Part shown: one piece after another, positions 1 to 7,042 of the stretch
Layout: each line of letters begins with the position of its first letter
Position numbering within the stretch: the stretch's first letter is position 1
Source of the DNA: UBA1189 sp045544835
Lineage (GTDB): Bacteria; Bacteroidota; Bacteroidia; Bacteroidales; Bacteroidaceae
Assembly: GCA_045544835.1 (NCBI GenBank)
Contig: JAZPZS010000184.1
Location: 1-13,536 of the forward strand
Reading direction: 5' to 3'
Length of the DNA: 13,536 nucleotides
Notes under the pieces: generated by a model
What the model saw: only the letters and a program-made list of their open reading frames with translations
Database searches by the model: none
What the model was told of the DNA's origin: nothing
Made by a program: the position numbers and the translations under genes

Positions 1-110
1 GAGATACTCATCACCAACTTTCTTCCGATTGATGAATTAATTAACCACATAAATGTTTTGTTTTTAATGAATTAAGTTATTAATAATTGTTTATAGTTAT
101 CGATTCTTGG

Positions 111-141
111 CAAATTTAGTTAAAAAGATGCAATAAACAAG
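111..141 (-). promoter_or_regulatory. Possible leftward Bacteroidota-type promoter
   Basis: Read on the minus strand, positions 118-111 give TAAATTTG, a full match to the Bacteroidota -7 consensus TAnnTTTG. CTTG at 141-138 is one base off the -33 consensus TTTG, and the spacing is 19 bases. This would drive a gene lying left of the window. A minus-strand ATG at 11-9 is a possible start for it, but only three codons are visible, so no CDS is called. In AT-rich DNA a match like this can arise by chance. No equally good rightward promoter for the patatin gene was found in 1-207. Confidence 0.3.
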
Positions 142-207
142 GCGAAAACCGAAGTTTTTCCGCTTTGTCTTCGCTAAATCGAAAAATTGCACTAATTTTA
201 GGCCCAA

Positions 208-1047
208 ATGACGAACGAACGATTTACACACACAGCCCTTGTCCTCGAAGGGGGCGGCATGCGCGGTGTATTCACCAGCGGCGTGCTCGACTGGATGATT
301 GACCACCACATCACCTTCCCCTACCTCGTAGGCGTGTCGGCAGGCTCGAGCAACGCCTTGTCGTTCGCCTCGCATCAGCGTGGCCGTGCCAAGTACACCT
401 TTGCCGACCTGCAAGCCGAGCGCCACTACCTCGGTGTGCGCAACCTCCTGCGCCACCACAGCATCATGGATATGGACCTCCTCTACCGCGAGTTGCCCGA
501 GACCCTCTGGCCCTACGACTACGCCGCCTACCGCGCCAACCCCATGCGCGTGGAGAGTGTAGCCACCGACTGCCTCACGGGCGAAGCCGTATACCTGGAA
601 GAGAAAGACGATGCCGAGCGCATCATCGACATCGTGCGTGCTTCCTCGGCGCTGCCCTTTGCCTGCCCCATCGCCCATGTCGACGGCCGTGCCATGCTCG
701 ATGGCGGCATTGCCGACTCCATTCCCCTCGCCCGCGCCTTCGCCCAGGGCTATGAGCATGCCGTAGTAGTGCTCACCCGTCAACGCGGCTACCGCAAGGA
801 GGAGAAGCCGCCACACTTGCCCCCCTTCATCTATCGCCGCTACCCCAAGCTGCGCGAGGCACTGCGCACCCGCGGAGCCCGCTACAATGCCCAGCTCGCC
901 TGGGTAGAGCAGCTCGAAGACGAGGGGCGCATCACCGTCATCCGCCCCGACCATCCCGTAGAGGTAGCCCGCATCGAGACCGACATGGACAAGATGAACG
1001 CCCTCTACCGCCATGGTTTCGAGATGGCCGAAAAGATGCTGGGCTGA
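208..1047 (+). CDS. Patatin-like phospholipase family protein (YjjU-type)
   Basis: This 279-residue protein is predicted to be a cytoplasmic or membrane-associated serine hydrolase cleaving acyl esters of phospholipids or related lipids. The patatin fold is shown by the glycine-rich oxyanion loop GGGMRG (residues 15-20), the nucleophile elbow GVSAGS with Ser44, and the second half of the Ser-Asp dyad in MLDGG with Asp165. The spacing and the C-terminal part after about residue 195 resemble E. coli YjjU rather than the longer RssA or secreted ExoU-type proteins. No signal peptide is visible. The ATG at 208 is the first start in frame, and LVLEGGG begins ten residues later, as usual for the family. 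The gene has its own AT-rich upstream region and 207 non-coding bases after it, so it is probably monocistronic. The family is clear; the true substrate is unknown. Confidence 0.9.
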   Translation: MTNERFTHTALVLEGGGMRGVFTSGVLDWMIDHHITFPYLVGVSAGSSNALSFASHQRGRAKYTFADLQAERHYLGVRNLLRHHSIMDMDLLYRELPETLWPYDYAAYRANPMRVESVATDCLTGEAVYLEEKDDAERIIDIVRASSALPFACPIAHVDGRAMLDGGIADSIPLARAFAQGYEHAVVVLTRQRGYRKEEKPPHLPPFIYRRYPKLREALRTRGARYNAQLAWVEQLEDEGRITVIRPDHPVEVARIETDMDKMNALYRHGFEMAEKMLG

Positions 1048-1200
1048 GAAAAAACAGCCTTTTCATCGGAGAAATCATCACACTTGTATACGTACACTAC
1101 CACCTATGCAATTACATTTTTCCGGGTGGCAGGTTTTCTTTGTTCATAGAGCGTGAAACACGTGTGCAAGTTCCATTTCCAAAGGAAAACATGCCATAAG

Positions 1201-1231
1201 GTTGTCATGACAAAATAAATAATTATCTTTG
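1201..1231 (+). promoter_or_regulatory. Bacteroidota-type promoter for the downstream lipoprotein gene
   Basis: TATCTTTG at 1224-1231 fully matches the -7 consensus TAnnTTTG. GTTG at 1201-1204 matches three of four bases of the -33 consensus TTTG, with the usual 19-base spacing. Transcription would begin a few bases after 1231, leaving a leader of about 20 bases before the ATG at 1255. This is the best promoter in the window and may also serve dusB. Confidence 0.55.
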
Positions 1232-1254
1232 CAGTCATAAACAATAGAGACATA

Positions 1255-2073
1255 ATGGTGAAGCGTTTTTTTAATTTTGTAGATAAGCAAATACACCATG
1301 GCCTGTGCATGGGACTGATGGTGCTAATGATAGTGGGGTGTGTGCCCTCAGATGATGAGGTGGACGATGGGCCTAATGTGGGCAATGTAGTTCCCGAACA
1401 GGTGGTGGTAGGAAATGTGCGTTGGCGCAGTTTCTTGAGCAACGTTACGGGATACAGCTTTGTGCTGAGCGACGAGGGGTTGGTCGATACGATTTCCTAT
1501 GATATGGGTTATGTTACTTTCGAGTATCGTGACGAGTATCGCGACCCCCTCAATGCAACGCGCGATTTGGTGGAGATGAAGGTGTATGGCCGTGATGCTG
1601 TCATCCGCACCGTATGCACCTTCAATATAGGAGCCAACGGATATGCCAAAGAGGCTACAGAGACCCATATGGATACGGGAAAGAGCTATCGATGGGAGTT
1701 TGAGTATGACAGGTTGGGACATCTGCTTTCCATCGATGTGGGCGGTGATATGTGCACATTCGAATACGTCGATGGCGATTTGGTGGAATACACCAACAGT
1801 GTCGATAAAGATGAGGACTTCTATTTCACCTATTCAAGTCTGCCATCGCTGGGGTATATGCCCTATTTTCATGCTCCGGGCTACATCGAGGAAGGCTTCG
1901 GACCTATTCTTCCGATGGCCTATCTAGCGGGATTGGCGGGAAGACCGTCGGAGCATCTGCCCTCGGCTTGTGAGAGAGAACAGGAGTTCAACGGGTACTA
2001 TTGGGAATACGAATATAAGTACGTGTTCAGCAACGATGGAGTGCTTGTAGGATTGTACTATCAACAGTTGTAA
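1255..2073 (+). CDS. Predicted outer-membrane lipoprotein, DUF4595-like, function unknown
   Basis: A 272-residue protein with a lipoprotein signal peptide: basic Lys3-Arg4, a hydrophobic stretch at residues 17-28 and the lipobox IVGC with Cys29 as the lipidated residue. The residues after Cys29 are strongly acidic (VPSDDEVDD), resembling the export signal that sends Bacteroidota lipoproteins to the cell surface. The mature part consists of short alternating beta-strand-like stretches rich in Tyr, Glu and Asp (YRWEFEYDRLGHL, CTFEYVDGDLVEY, WEYEYKYVFSNDGVL). This recalls the YD-like repeats of DUF4595-type Bacteroidales lipoproteins; the family assignment is from memory of that pattern. No catalytic motif is visible. 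Its base composition is visibly less GC-rich than the genes on either side, and it has its own promoter at 1201-1231. Function cannot be assigned. Confidence 0.8.
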   Translation: MVKRFFNFVDKQIHHGLCMGLMVLMIVGCVPSDDEVDDGPNVGNVVPEQVVVGNVRWRSFLSNVTGYSFVLSDEGLVDTISYDMGYVTFEYRDEYRDPLNATRDLVEMKVYGRDAVIRTVCTFNIGANGYAKEATETHMDTGKSYRWEFEYDRLGHLLSIDVGGDMCTFEYVDGDLVEYTNSVDKDEDFYFTYSSLPSLGYMPYFHAPGYIEEGFGPILPMAYLAGLAGRPSEHLPSACEREQEFNGYYWEYEYKYVFSNDGVLVGLYYQQL

Positions 2074-2116
2074 TCTCTTTTTTATACGCTGAAACTGGCT
2101 ATTCATTCCCTCGCCT

Positions 2117-3097
2117 ATGAAGATTGACCATATAGAATTAGGTAAGTATCCGGTGCTGCTGGCACCGATGGAGGATGTCACCGACCTGGGGTTCCGACTG
2201 ATGTGCAAGGAGTTTGGCGCCGACCTCGTGTATACGGAGTTCGTATCGAGCGATGCGCTCATCCGTCAGGTGAACAAGTCGATGCAGAAGCTCGCCATCA
2301 GCGATGAGGAGCGCCCCGTGGCCATACAGATTTATGGACGCGACGTGGACTCGATGACCGAGGCGGCACGCATCGTGGAGACGGTGAAGCCCGATATCAT
2401 AGACCTCAACTTCGGCTGCCCCGTGAAGCGCGTGGCTGGCAAGGGAGCGGGAGCAGGCATGCTGCAGAATGTGCCACTGATGCTCGACATCGTACGCTCG
2501 GTAGTGAAGGCCGTGAACACGCCCGTCACCGTGAAGACCCGCCTCGGATGGGACGAGAGTTCGAAGATCATCGTCGACCTGGCCGAACAGCTTCAGGACT
2601 GCGGCATCAAGGCACTCACCATCCATGGCCGCACCCGTGCACAGATGTATACCGGCGAGGCCGACTGGACACTCATCGGCGAGGTGAAGAACAATCCACG
2701 CATGCATATCCCCATCATCGGCAATGGCGACATCACCACTCCCGAGAGGGCCAAGGAGTGCTTCGACCGCTACGGCGTGGATGCCGTGATGATAGGCCGC
2801 GCCAGCTTTGGCAGACCTTGGATATTCCGCGAGGTGAAGCACTATTTGGAGACGGGCGAGCACCTGCCCCCGCTCACCTTTGACGAGCGTATGGATATCC
2901 TGCGCGAACAGGTGATGCGTAGCGTGGCGCGGCTCGACGAACGACGCGGCATACTGCACATACGGCGCCACCTGGCGGCCACACCGCTCTTCAAGGGGTT
3001 GCCCGACTTCAAGCAACTGCGCATCGCCATGTTGAGGGCCGAGACGGTAACGGAATTATTCGAGATATTCGAGAAGATAAAGCAACAGTATTCTTAA
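2117..3097 (+). CDS. dusB: tRNA-dihydrouridine synthase (DusB type)
   Basis: This 326-residue cytoplasmic flavoenzyme reduces specific uridines in the tRNA D-loop to dihydrouridine, using FMN and NADPH. Signatures in order are APMEDVTDLGFR (residues 16-27, start of the FMN barrel), YTEFVSSDAL (39-48), LNFGCPVKRV with the catalytic acid Cys101, VKTRLGWDE (139-147), the conserved His170 in TIHGRTRAQMYTG, IIGNGDI (200-206) and MIGRASFGRPWIF (225-237, phosphate-binding end of the barrel). Residues from about 250 form the helical tRNA-binding domain. Length and motifs fit DusB best among bacterial Dus enzymes, although the subfamily is judged by pattern only. The gene follows the lipoprotein gene by 43 bases without an obvious terminator, so it may be read through from 1201-1231. 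Confidence 0.93.
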   Translation: MKIDHIELGKYPVLLAPMEDVTDLGFRLMCKEFGADLVYTEFVSSDALIRQVNKSMQKLAISDEERPVAIQIYGRDVDSMTEAARIVETVKPDIIDLNFGCPVKRVAGKGAGAGMLQNVPLMLDIVRSVVKAVNTPVTVKTRLGWDESSKIIVDLAEQLQDCGIKALTIHGRTRAQMYTGEADWTLIGEVKNNPRMHIPIIGNGDITTPERAKECFDRYGVDAVMIGRASFGRPWIFREVKHYLETGEHLPPLTFDERMDILREQVMRSVARLDERRGILHIRRHLAATPLFKGLPDFKQLRIAMLRAETVTELFEIFEKIKQQYS

Positions 3098-3179
3098 TTT
3101 ACAATTTCACGATGTACTATTTACTGTGTAATCCACTAAGGAGAATCGTATAGCATATACAAATTGTAGAAATGTAAAT
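3097..3179. repeat. Inverted-repeat spacer between dusB and the DUF2851 gene
   Basis: The 102-base spacer holds ATTTACAATTTC at 3097-3108, which is matched in inverted orientation by GAAATGTAAAT at 3169-3179 with one base missing. A near-perfect small palindrome, TACAA-A-TTGTA, lies at 3158-3168. No TAnnTTTG promoter element and no T-tract terminator were found. The repeats could be a regulatory or RNA secondary structure, but very AT-rich DNA yields such matches readily. Confidence 0.3.
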
Positions 3180-3199
3180 CGTTAAATTTAAATCATATC

Positions 3200-4513
3200 A
3201 TGGAATCTCTCCTTCACTACACCTGGAAGCATCGTCTCTTTCCGCTTGCTCCACTCACCACGATGGATGGGCAACCCGTTGAAGTCATCGACCCCGGTAT
3301 GGAGAACCGAAACGACGGCCCCGACTTCTTCAATGCCAAGGTGAAGATAGGCGGTACGCTGTGGGTGGGCAATGTGGAGATTCATGTGAATGCCTCGGAC
3401 TGGTATCTGCATGGACACGATACCGACAAACGGTATGACTCGGTGGTGCTACATGTAGCCACAACAGTCGACCGTGAAGTGAAACGCACCGACGATACCC
3501 CTATACCACAGATGGCACTGCAAGTGCCGCAGCATATCGTCAACAACTACCGTGAGCTGCTAGCTGCCGACCGCTACCCCCCTTGCTATCGCATCATTCC
3601 CGAACTGAGCAACCTGACCATACATAGCTGGATGTCGTCGCTCCTTTATGAACGGCTCGATCAACGCGCAGAACTGATAACTGCCCGCTATGAAGCTCAC
3701 GATAAGAACTGGGACGACGCACTTTTCTGCACCCTTGCCCGTAACTTCGGCTTCGGTATCAACGGAGAGGCTTTCGATGAATGGGCACGAAGGATTGACT
3801 TCCGTGCCGTGGACAAGCATGCCGACAACCTACTGCAGGTAGAGGCCTTCTTCTTCGGACAGGCGGGATTGCTTGATGAAGCGACTGTCCCCGAGTATTA
3901 TCACGAAGCACTTCAGGAGGACACCTATTTCCAGACGCTGAAGCGTGAATATGCCTTTCTGGCACATAAGTTTAGCTTGCGCCCTATGGAGGCTACGATG
4001 TGGCGTCTACTGGGGATGCGCCCGGCAAACTTCCCCCATGTAAGGTTGGCTCAGCTGGCACGCCTCTACCATGAGCGTCGCATCAGTGTGTCGAAACTCC
4101 TGGCTGCCCCCGATAGGACCGCTATCACGGAGTTACTACACGTAGAGGCATCGGATTATTGGGATACGCATTACACCTTTGCCTCCACCCCCTCGGCACC
4201 GACAAAGAAGCGCGTCACCGACTCGGCAGTCACATTGCTGCTCATCAACTCCGTAGCACCCTTCTACTACAGCTACGGTCGCCGCAAGGACAATGAACAA
4301 TATTGCGAACAGGCAATCCTATTGCTTGAGCAGTTGAAAGCCGAAAACAACTATATCATTCGCACCTGGATAGACTGCGGGCTACTGGTCAAGAATGCAG
4401 CCGACAGTCAAGCCCTCATCCAGCTGAAAAAGCAATACTGCAATCGACACGATTGTCTGCGCTGTCGCATCGGTTACGAATACTTGAAAAAGGAATTTGA
4501 AATAAAACCATAA
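3200..4513 (+). CDS. DUF2851 family protein, function unknown
   Basis: A 437-residue soluble protein with no signal peptide or membrane segment, recognised as DUF2851 from its N-terminal block: HYTWKHRLFP (residues 6-15), the NDGPDFFNAKV region (38-48), VGNVEIHVNASDWYLHGH (56-73) and YDSVVLHVA (79-87). The family is common and conserved in Bacteroidota but has no established role that I know of. Asp42, Glu60 and His62 in beta-strand-like surroundings resemble the D...ExK core of PD-(D/E)XK nucleases with His in place of Lys; this is an inference, not an assignment. The middle is helical. The C-terminus carries CX4CX2C (Cys414, Cys419, Cys422), which could bind a metal. The stop codon lies only 10 bases before the next gene, so the two are probably co-transcribed. 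Confidence 0.85.
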   Translation: MESLLHYTWKHRLFPLAPLTTMDGQPVEVIDPGMENRNDGPDFFNAKVKIGGTLWVGNVEIHVNASDWYLHGHDTDKRYDSVVLHVATTVDREVKRTDDTPIPQMALQVPQHIVNNYRELLAADRYPPCYRIIPELSNLTIHSWMSSLLYERLDQRAELITARYEAHDKNWDDALFCTLARNFGFGINGEAFDEWARRIDFRAVDKHADNLLQVEAFFFGQAGLLDEATVPEYYHEALQEDTYFQTLKREYAFLAHKFSLRPMEATMWRLLGMRPANFPHVRLAQLARLYHERRISVSKLLAAPDRTAITELLHVEASDYWDTHYTFASTPSAPTKKRVTDSAVTLLLINSVAPFYYSYGRRKDNEQYCEQAILLLEQLKAENNYIIRTWIDCGLLVKNAADSQALIQLKKQYCNRHDCLRCRIGYEYLKKEFEIKP

Positions 4514-4523
4514 ATTGACAAAC

Positions 4524-6293
4524 ATGATGAAAAAGACATTACTGCTTGCTGCTTTTATCGGCATCGCCTGCTTGGCACCTGCTCAAGACTCATTCATCGA
4601 AGTAGCAGATCATAAAGCATCTGTTACAGAGGAATGGAAGGGAGTGAAGAACATGCGTGCCGCATGGGGAACCAGCGATGTACGCTACGACTGGCACGCG
4701 ATGCTCGACACCAAAGCACTGAAACGCTCAGAGACACTTACCGCTTGGCGTGGTGAGCGTGTAAGCACGCAGGCCCTCATCTACAGCGGAGTGGCTACCG
4801 ATAGTGTGGCTCCCGTGAGCTTCCAGCTCAGCACCTTCAAGAACGGACGCCACACCCTCCCTGCCGAGGCAGTGAAGGCGGCCTTCTTACGCTATGTGAA
4901 AACCGATGCATGGAGCACTCCCGACGGACGTGGCGCAGGCTGTGGCCATCGCCCCGACCACACCATCTACGACTCGGCCATGGTAGCCGACATGATTGAT
5001 CCCCATGCCGAGACCATCGCCATGGATGCCATGAGCACCCGCTCGGTATGGGTCAGCTGCCAGGTGCCTGCCGATGCTGTACCCGGCACGTATAGCGGAC
5101 AGCTTACCATCAAGGCAGGCAAGCGCAATGTAGCCAAGCTGCCTTTGAATATCAAGGTCATCGACCGTACCCTGCCCGCACCGAAGGACTGGGCCTTCCA
5201 CCTCGACCTGTGGCAGAACCCCTTTGCCGAAGCCCGCTACTACAACACACCGCTGTGGAGCGATGCCCACCTCGCAGCTATGCGCCCCTCGATGGAGATG
5301 TTGGCTGCTGCAGGACAGAAGGTTATCACTGCTAGCATCATGCACAAGCCGTGGAACGGCCAGACCGAGGACCACTTCGACTCCATGGTGACATGGGTGA
5401 AGAACCTCGACGGCTCGTGGAGCTTTGGCTTCGACGTGTTTGACCGCTGGATTGAGTTCATGATGAGCTGCGGCATCGACCAGCAGATCAACTGCTTCTC
5501 TATGATACCCTGGGCACTCAGCTTCCCCTACTACGACGTAGCCACCAACCGCATGCAGGTGTTGCGTGCCGCCCCCGGCGATGCAGCCTACGAGGATATG
5601 TGGGTAGCCATGCTCAAGGCCTTCTCTAAGCACCTGAGAGCAAAGGGATGGTTCGCCATCACCACCATCGCCATGGACGAGCGCCCCATGCAGGCCATGC
5701 AGCGTGCTATGGCCGTCATACGCAAGGCCGACCCCGAATTCAAAGTGTCGCTGGCCGGTAACTACCATCCCGAGATTGAGGCCGGACTCTACGACTACTG
5801 CATCGCCTTGGAGCAGGGCGAACTGCTGCCCCGTGAGGTAATGGAGCGCCGCAAGGCTGAGGGCAAGAAGACCACCGTCTATACCTGCTGCTCGACCCAC
5901 CGCCCTAATACCTTCACCTTCTCCGTTCCTGCCGAGGGTGCCTGGTATGGCTTCTATGCCGCCTACTCGGGCTACGATGGCTACCTGCGCTGGGCCTATA
6001 ACAGCTGGACCAAGCATCCGCTTCACGACACCCGCTTCCGCTCATGGCCTGCCGGCGACACCTATATGGTATATCCTTACGGACGCAGTTCGGTACGCTT
6101 CGAGAAACTCATCGAGGGTATACAGGCCCATGAGAAGGTACGCATCCTGCGCAAGGAGTTTGCGGCTACAGGTAATGCTACTGCACAAGCCAAGTTGGAC
6201 GAACTGATGAACGGCTTCAACTTCGATAGTCAGCATGCAGAAGATTTTCCGGCCCTCATTAGTAAGGGGCAGAAAGGACTAAACGAGTTCTAA
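4524..6293 (+). CDS. Secreted glycoside hydrolase, GH123-like (DUF4091 domain)
   Basis: A 589-residue exported glycosidase. The signal peptide runs MMKKTLLLAAFIGIACLAPA with likely cleavage before Gln21. Residues from about 25 to 215 form a beta-sandwich-like N-terminal domain containing AWRGERVSTQAL, and the catalytic barrel begins near FHLDLWQNP (225-233). AMDERP contains Asp385-Glu386, matching the paired Asp-Glu of GH123 enzymes, where Asp stabilises an oxazolinium intermediate and Glu is the acid/base. LRWAYNSW (around Trp490) and GDTYMVYPYGRSS are also typical. Characterised GH123 enzymes are beta-N-acetylgalactosaminidases, but the DUF4091 group is broad and the sugar here is unknown. 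An in-frame TTG at 4515 exists, but ATG at 4524 (or 4527) gives a proper signal peptide and is preferred. No SusC/SusD pair is adjacent. A strong terminator follows. Confidence 0.88.
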   Translation: MMKKTLLLAAFIGIACLAPAQDSFIEVADHKASVTEEWKGVKNMRAAWGTSDVRYDWHAMLDTKALKRSETLTAWRGERVSTQALIYSGVATDSVAPVSFQLSTFKNGRHTLPAEAVKAAFLRYVKTDAWSTPDGRGAGCGHRPDHTIYDSAMVADMIDPHAETIAMDAMSTRSVWVSCQVPADAVPGTYSGQLTIKAGKRNVAKLPLNIKVIDRTLPAPKDWAFHLDLWQNPFAEARYYNTPLWSDAHLAAMRPSMEMLAAAGQKVITASIMHKPWNGQTEDHFDSMVTWVKNLDGSWSFGFDVFDRWIEFMMSCGIDQQINCFSMIPWALSFPYYDVATNRMQVLRAAPGDAAYEDMWVAMLKAFSKHLRAKGWFAITTIAMDERPMQAMQRAMAVIRKADPEFKVSLAGNYHPEIEAGLYDYCIALEQGELLPREVMERRKAEGKKTTVYTCCSTHRPNTFTFSVPAEGAWYGFYAAYSGYDGYLRWAYNSWTKHPLHDTRFRSWPAGDTYMVYPYGRSSVRFEKLIEGIQAHEKVRILRKEFAATGNATAQAKLDELMNGFNFDSQHAEDFPALISKGQKGLNEF

Positions 6294-6308
6294 TACGTCA
6301 TACATAAC

Positions 6309-6355
6309 AAAAACCGCCATTTCATCGGATATTCTACAATGAAAAGGCGGTTTTT
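6309..6355. terminator. Strong bidirectional intrinsic terminator
   Basis: AAAAACCGCC (6309-6318) pairs perfectly with GGCGGTTTTT (6346-6355). After one A/A mismatch the stem continues as TTTCAT/ATGAAA around a 13-base loop (6326-6338). The T-run follows the stem on the plus strand, and the A-run gives a T-run on the minus strand, so it can end both the GH123-like gene (stop at 6293) and the converging PepSY-like gene (stop at 6382). Confidence 0.92.
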
Positions 6356-6381
6356 CTGTACCAATAGTGAAGGATAACTAC

Positions 6382-6816
6382 CTAGTCGATATCCACAAGT
6401 TGCATCTTCTTGTTGAAGGTGAGTTCTACCCGATTGCTGAGCTTCACATCATATTCGTTTCGGTCACGCTCAATCTTGATTGCCTTGGCTTCTGGATACT
6501 GTGTTCTGATGACATTCTCGATGGCCTTAGGAACGATGCCGACAGGTAGTGGGTTCACTCCGCAGTCCACATCAGTCCAATCTCCCTTGCGGTCAAACTC
6601 CACCTTGCTTCCATCGGCAAAAATGACATCGTAGCTTACCTCCATCACATCAATCTCTTTGCGCACCAGCGAAGTCTTAATCTCAGCGAAGTAAGAGGTA
6701 AGGAACGTCTGTGCCTTCTTGGGCAGTTGGTCACGTGTAATGGGTTGGTAGTTGTCGGCATTAGCATTGGCTATTAAGCCACATACACATGCAAAGAAAA
6801 GAATCACTTTTTTCAT
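6382..6816 (-). CDS. Small periplasmic PepSY-like protein
   Basis: A 144-residue exported protein. The signal peptide MKKVILFFACVCGLIANANA is likely cut before Asp21. The rest is two tandem repeats: residues about 22-85 (QLPKKAQTFLTSYF, then YDVIFADGSKVEFDRKGDW) and about 90-144 (IVPKAIENVIRTQYP, then YDVKLSNRVELTFNKK). Each is a helix followed by beta-hairpins ending in DVD or DID. This is the layout of the PepSY-like (putative beta-lactamase-inhibitor-like) family common in Bacteroidota, of unknown role. The reading frame extends upstream to an ATG at 6843, but the ATG at 6816 places the basic KK directly before the hydrophobic segment and is preferred. The gene converges with the GH123-like gene and diverges from leuS. 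Resemblance to beta-lactamase inhibitors is structural only and does not imply such an activity. Confidence 0.85.
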   Translation of the reverse strand: MKKVILFFACVCGLIANANADNYQPITRDQLPKKAQTFLTSYFAEIKTSLVRKEIDVMEVSYDVIFADGSKVEFDRKGDWTDVDCGVNPLPVGIVPKAIENVIRTQYPEAKAIKIERDRNEYDVKLSNRVELTFNKKMQLVDID

Positions 6817-6858
6817 AATTGTACTTTTTATTGGGTTAGACATTCATTATTTACAACG

Positions 6859-6866
6859 CAAAGTTG
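6859..6866 (-). promoter_or_regulatory. Possible -7 element for the PepSY-like gene
   Basis: On the minus strand this reads CAACTTTG followed by C, one base off the Bacteroidota -7 consensus TAnnTTTG, about 42 bases before the preferred start at 6816. No clear TTTG -33 element lies at the right distance; that stretch is a run of A and T. The placement in a divergent spacer makes a promoter here plausible. Confidence 0.35.
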
Positions 6867-6992
6867 CGGCTGAATTCTGAAAAGATTTTGAAAAAATCAT
6901 CGAATTGGAGTTTTTTTTTAGAAAAAATGAATTTATGGAGTCATAAGTTCAAATAATCGGCCCAACAAAAGAGGACTTTCAAGAATTCTGTT

Positions 6993-7000
6993 TACCTTTG
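6993..7000 (+). promoter_or_regulatory. Possible -7 element for leuS
   Basis: TACCTTTG fully matches the TAnnTTTG -7 consensus and lies 42 bases before the leuS start at 7043. The expected -33 region (about 6968-6973) has no TTTG-like sequence, so the call rests on the -7 element and on position. The intervening leader contains a five-codon mini-ORF (7018-7032) that I do not consider functional. Confidence 0.42.
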
Positions 7001-7042
7001 TTCTTTAAAATATAGTTATGATTTTAGAATAATGTAATAGAT

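Noticed and set aside
1..75. A frame open from base 1 to the TAA at 73-75, as the tail of an upstream gene
   Set aside because: The 24-residue translation matches nothing recognisable, and this AT-rich stretch resembles the window's spacers. The region is too short to judge.
97..1014. Long minus-strand open frame opposite the patatin gene, with similar ones opposite dusB (2138-3016) and the GH123-like gene (4887-6026)
   Set aside because: These follow from the high third-position GC of the real genes, give low-complexity Gly/Ala/Val/His-rich translations, and match no family. The plus-strand products have clear motifs.
4515..4523. TTG at 4515 as the start of the GH123-like gene
   Set aside because: It only adds three residues before a normal MMKK signal-peptide start at 4524, which is the better start.
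7018..7032. Five-codon mini-ORF in the leuS leader, and a nine-codon one at 6927-6956, as possible regulatory peptides
   Set aside because: Neither contains a run of leucine codons or an associated terminator/antiterminator pair, so there is no support for attenuation. Short frames like these are expected by chance in AT-rich DNA.
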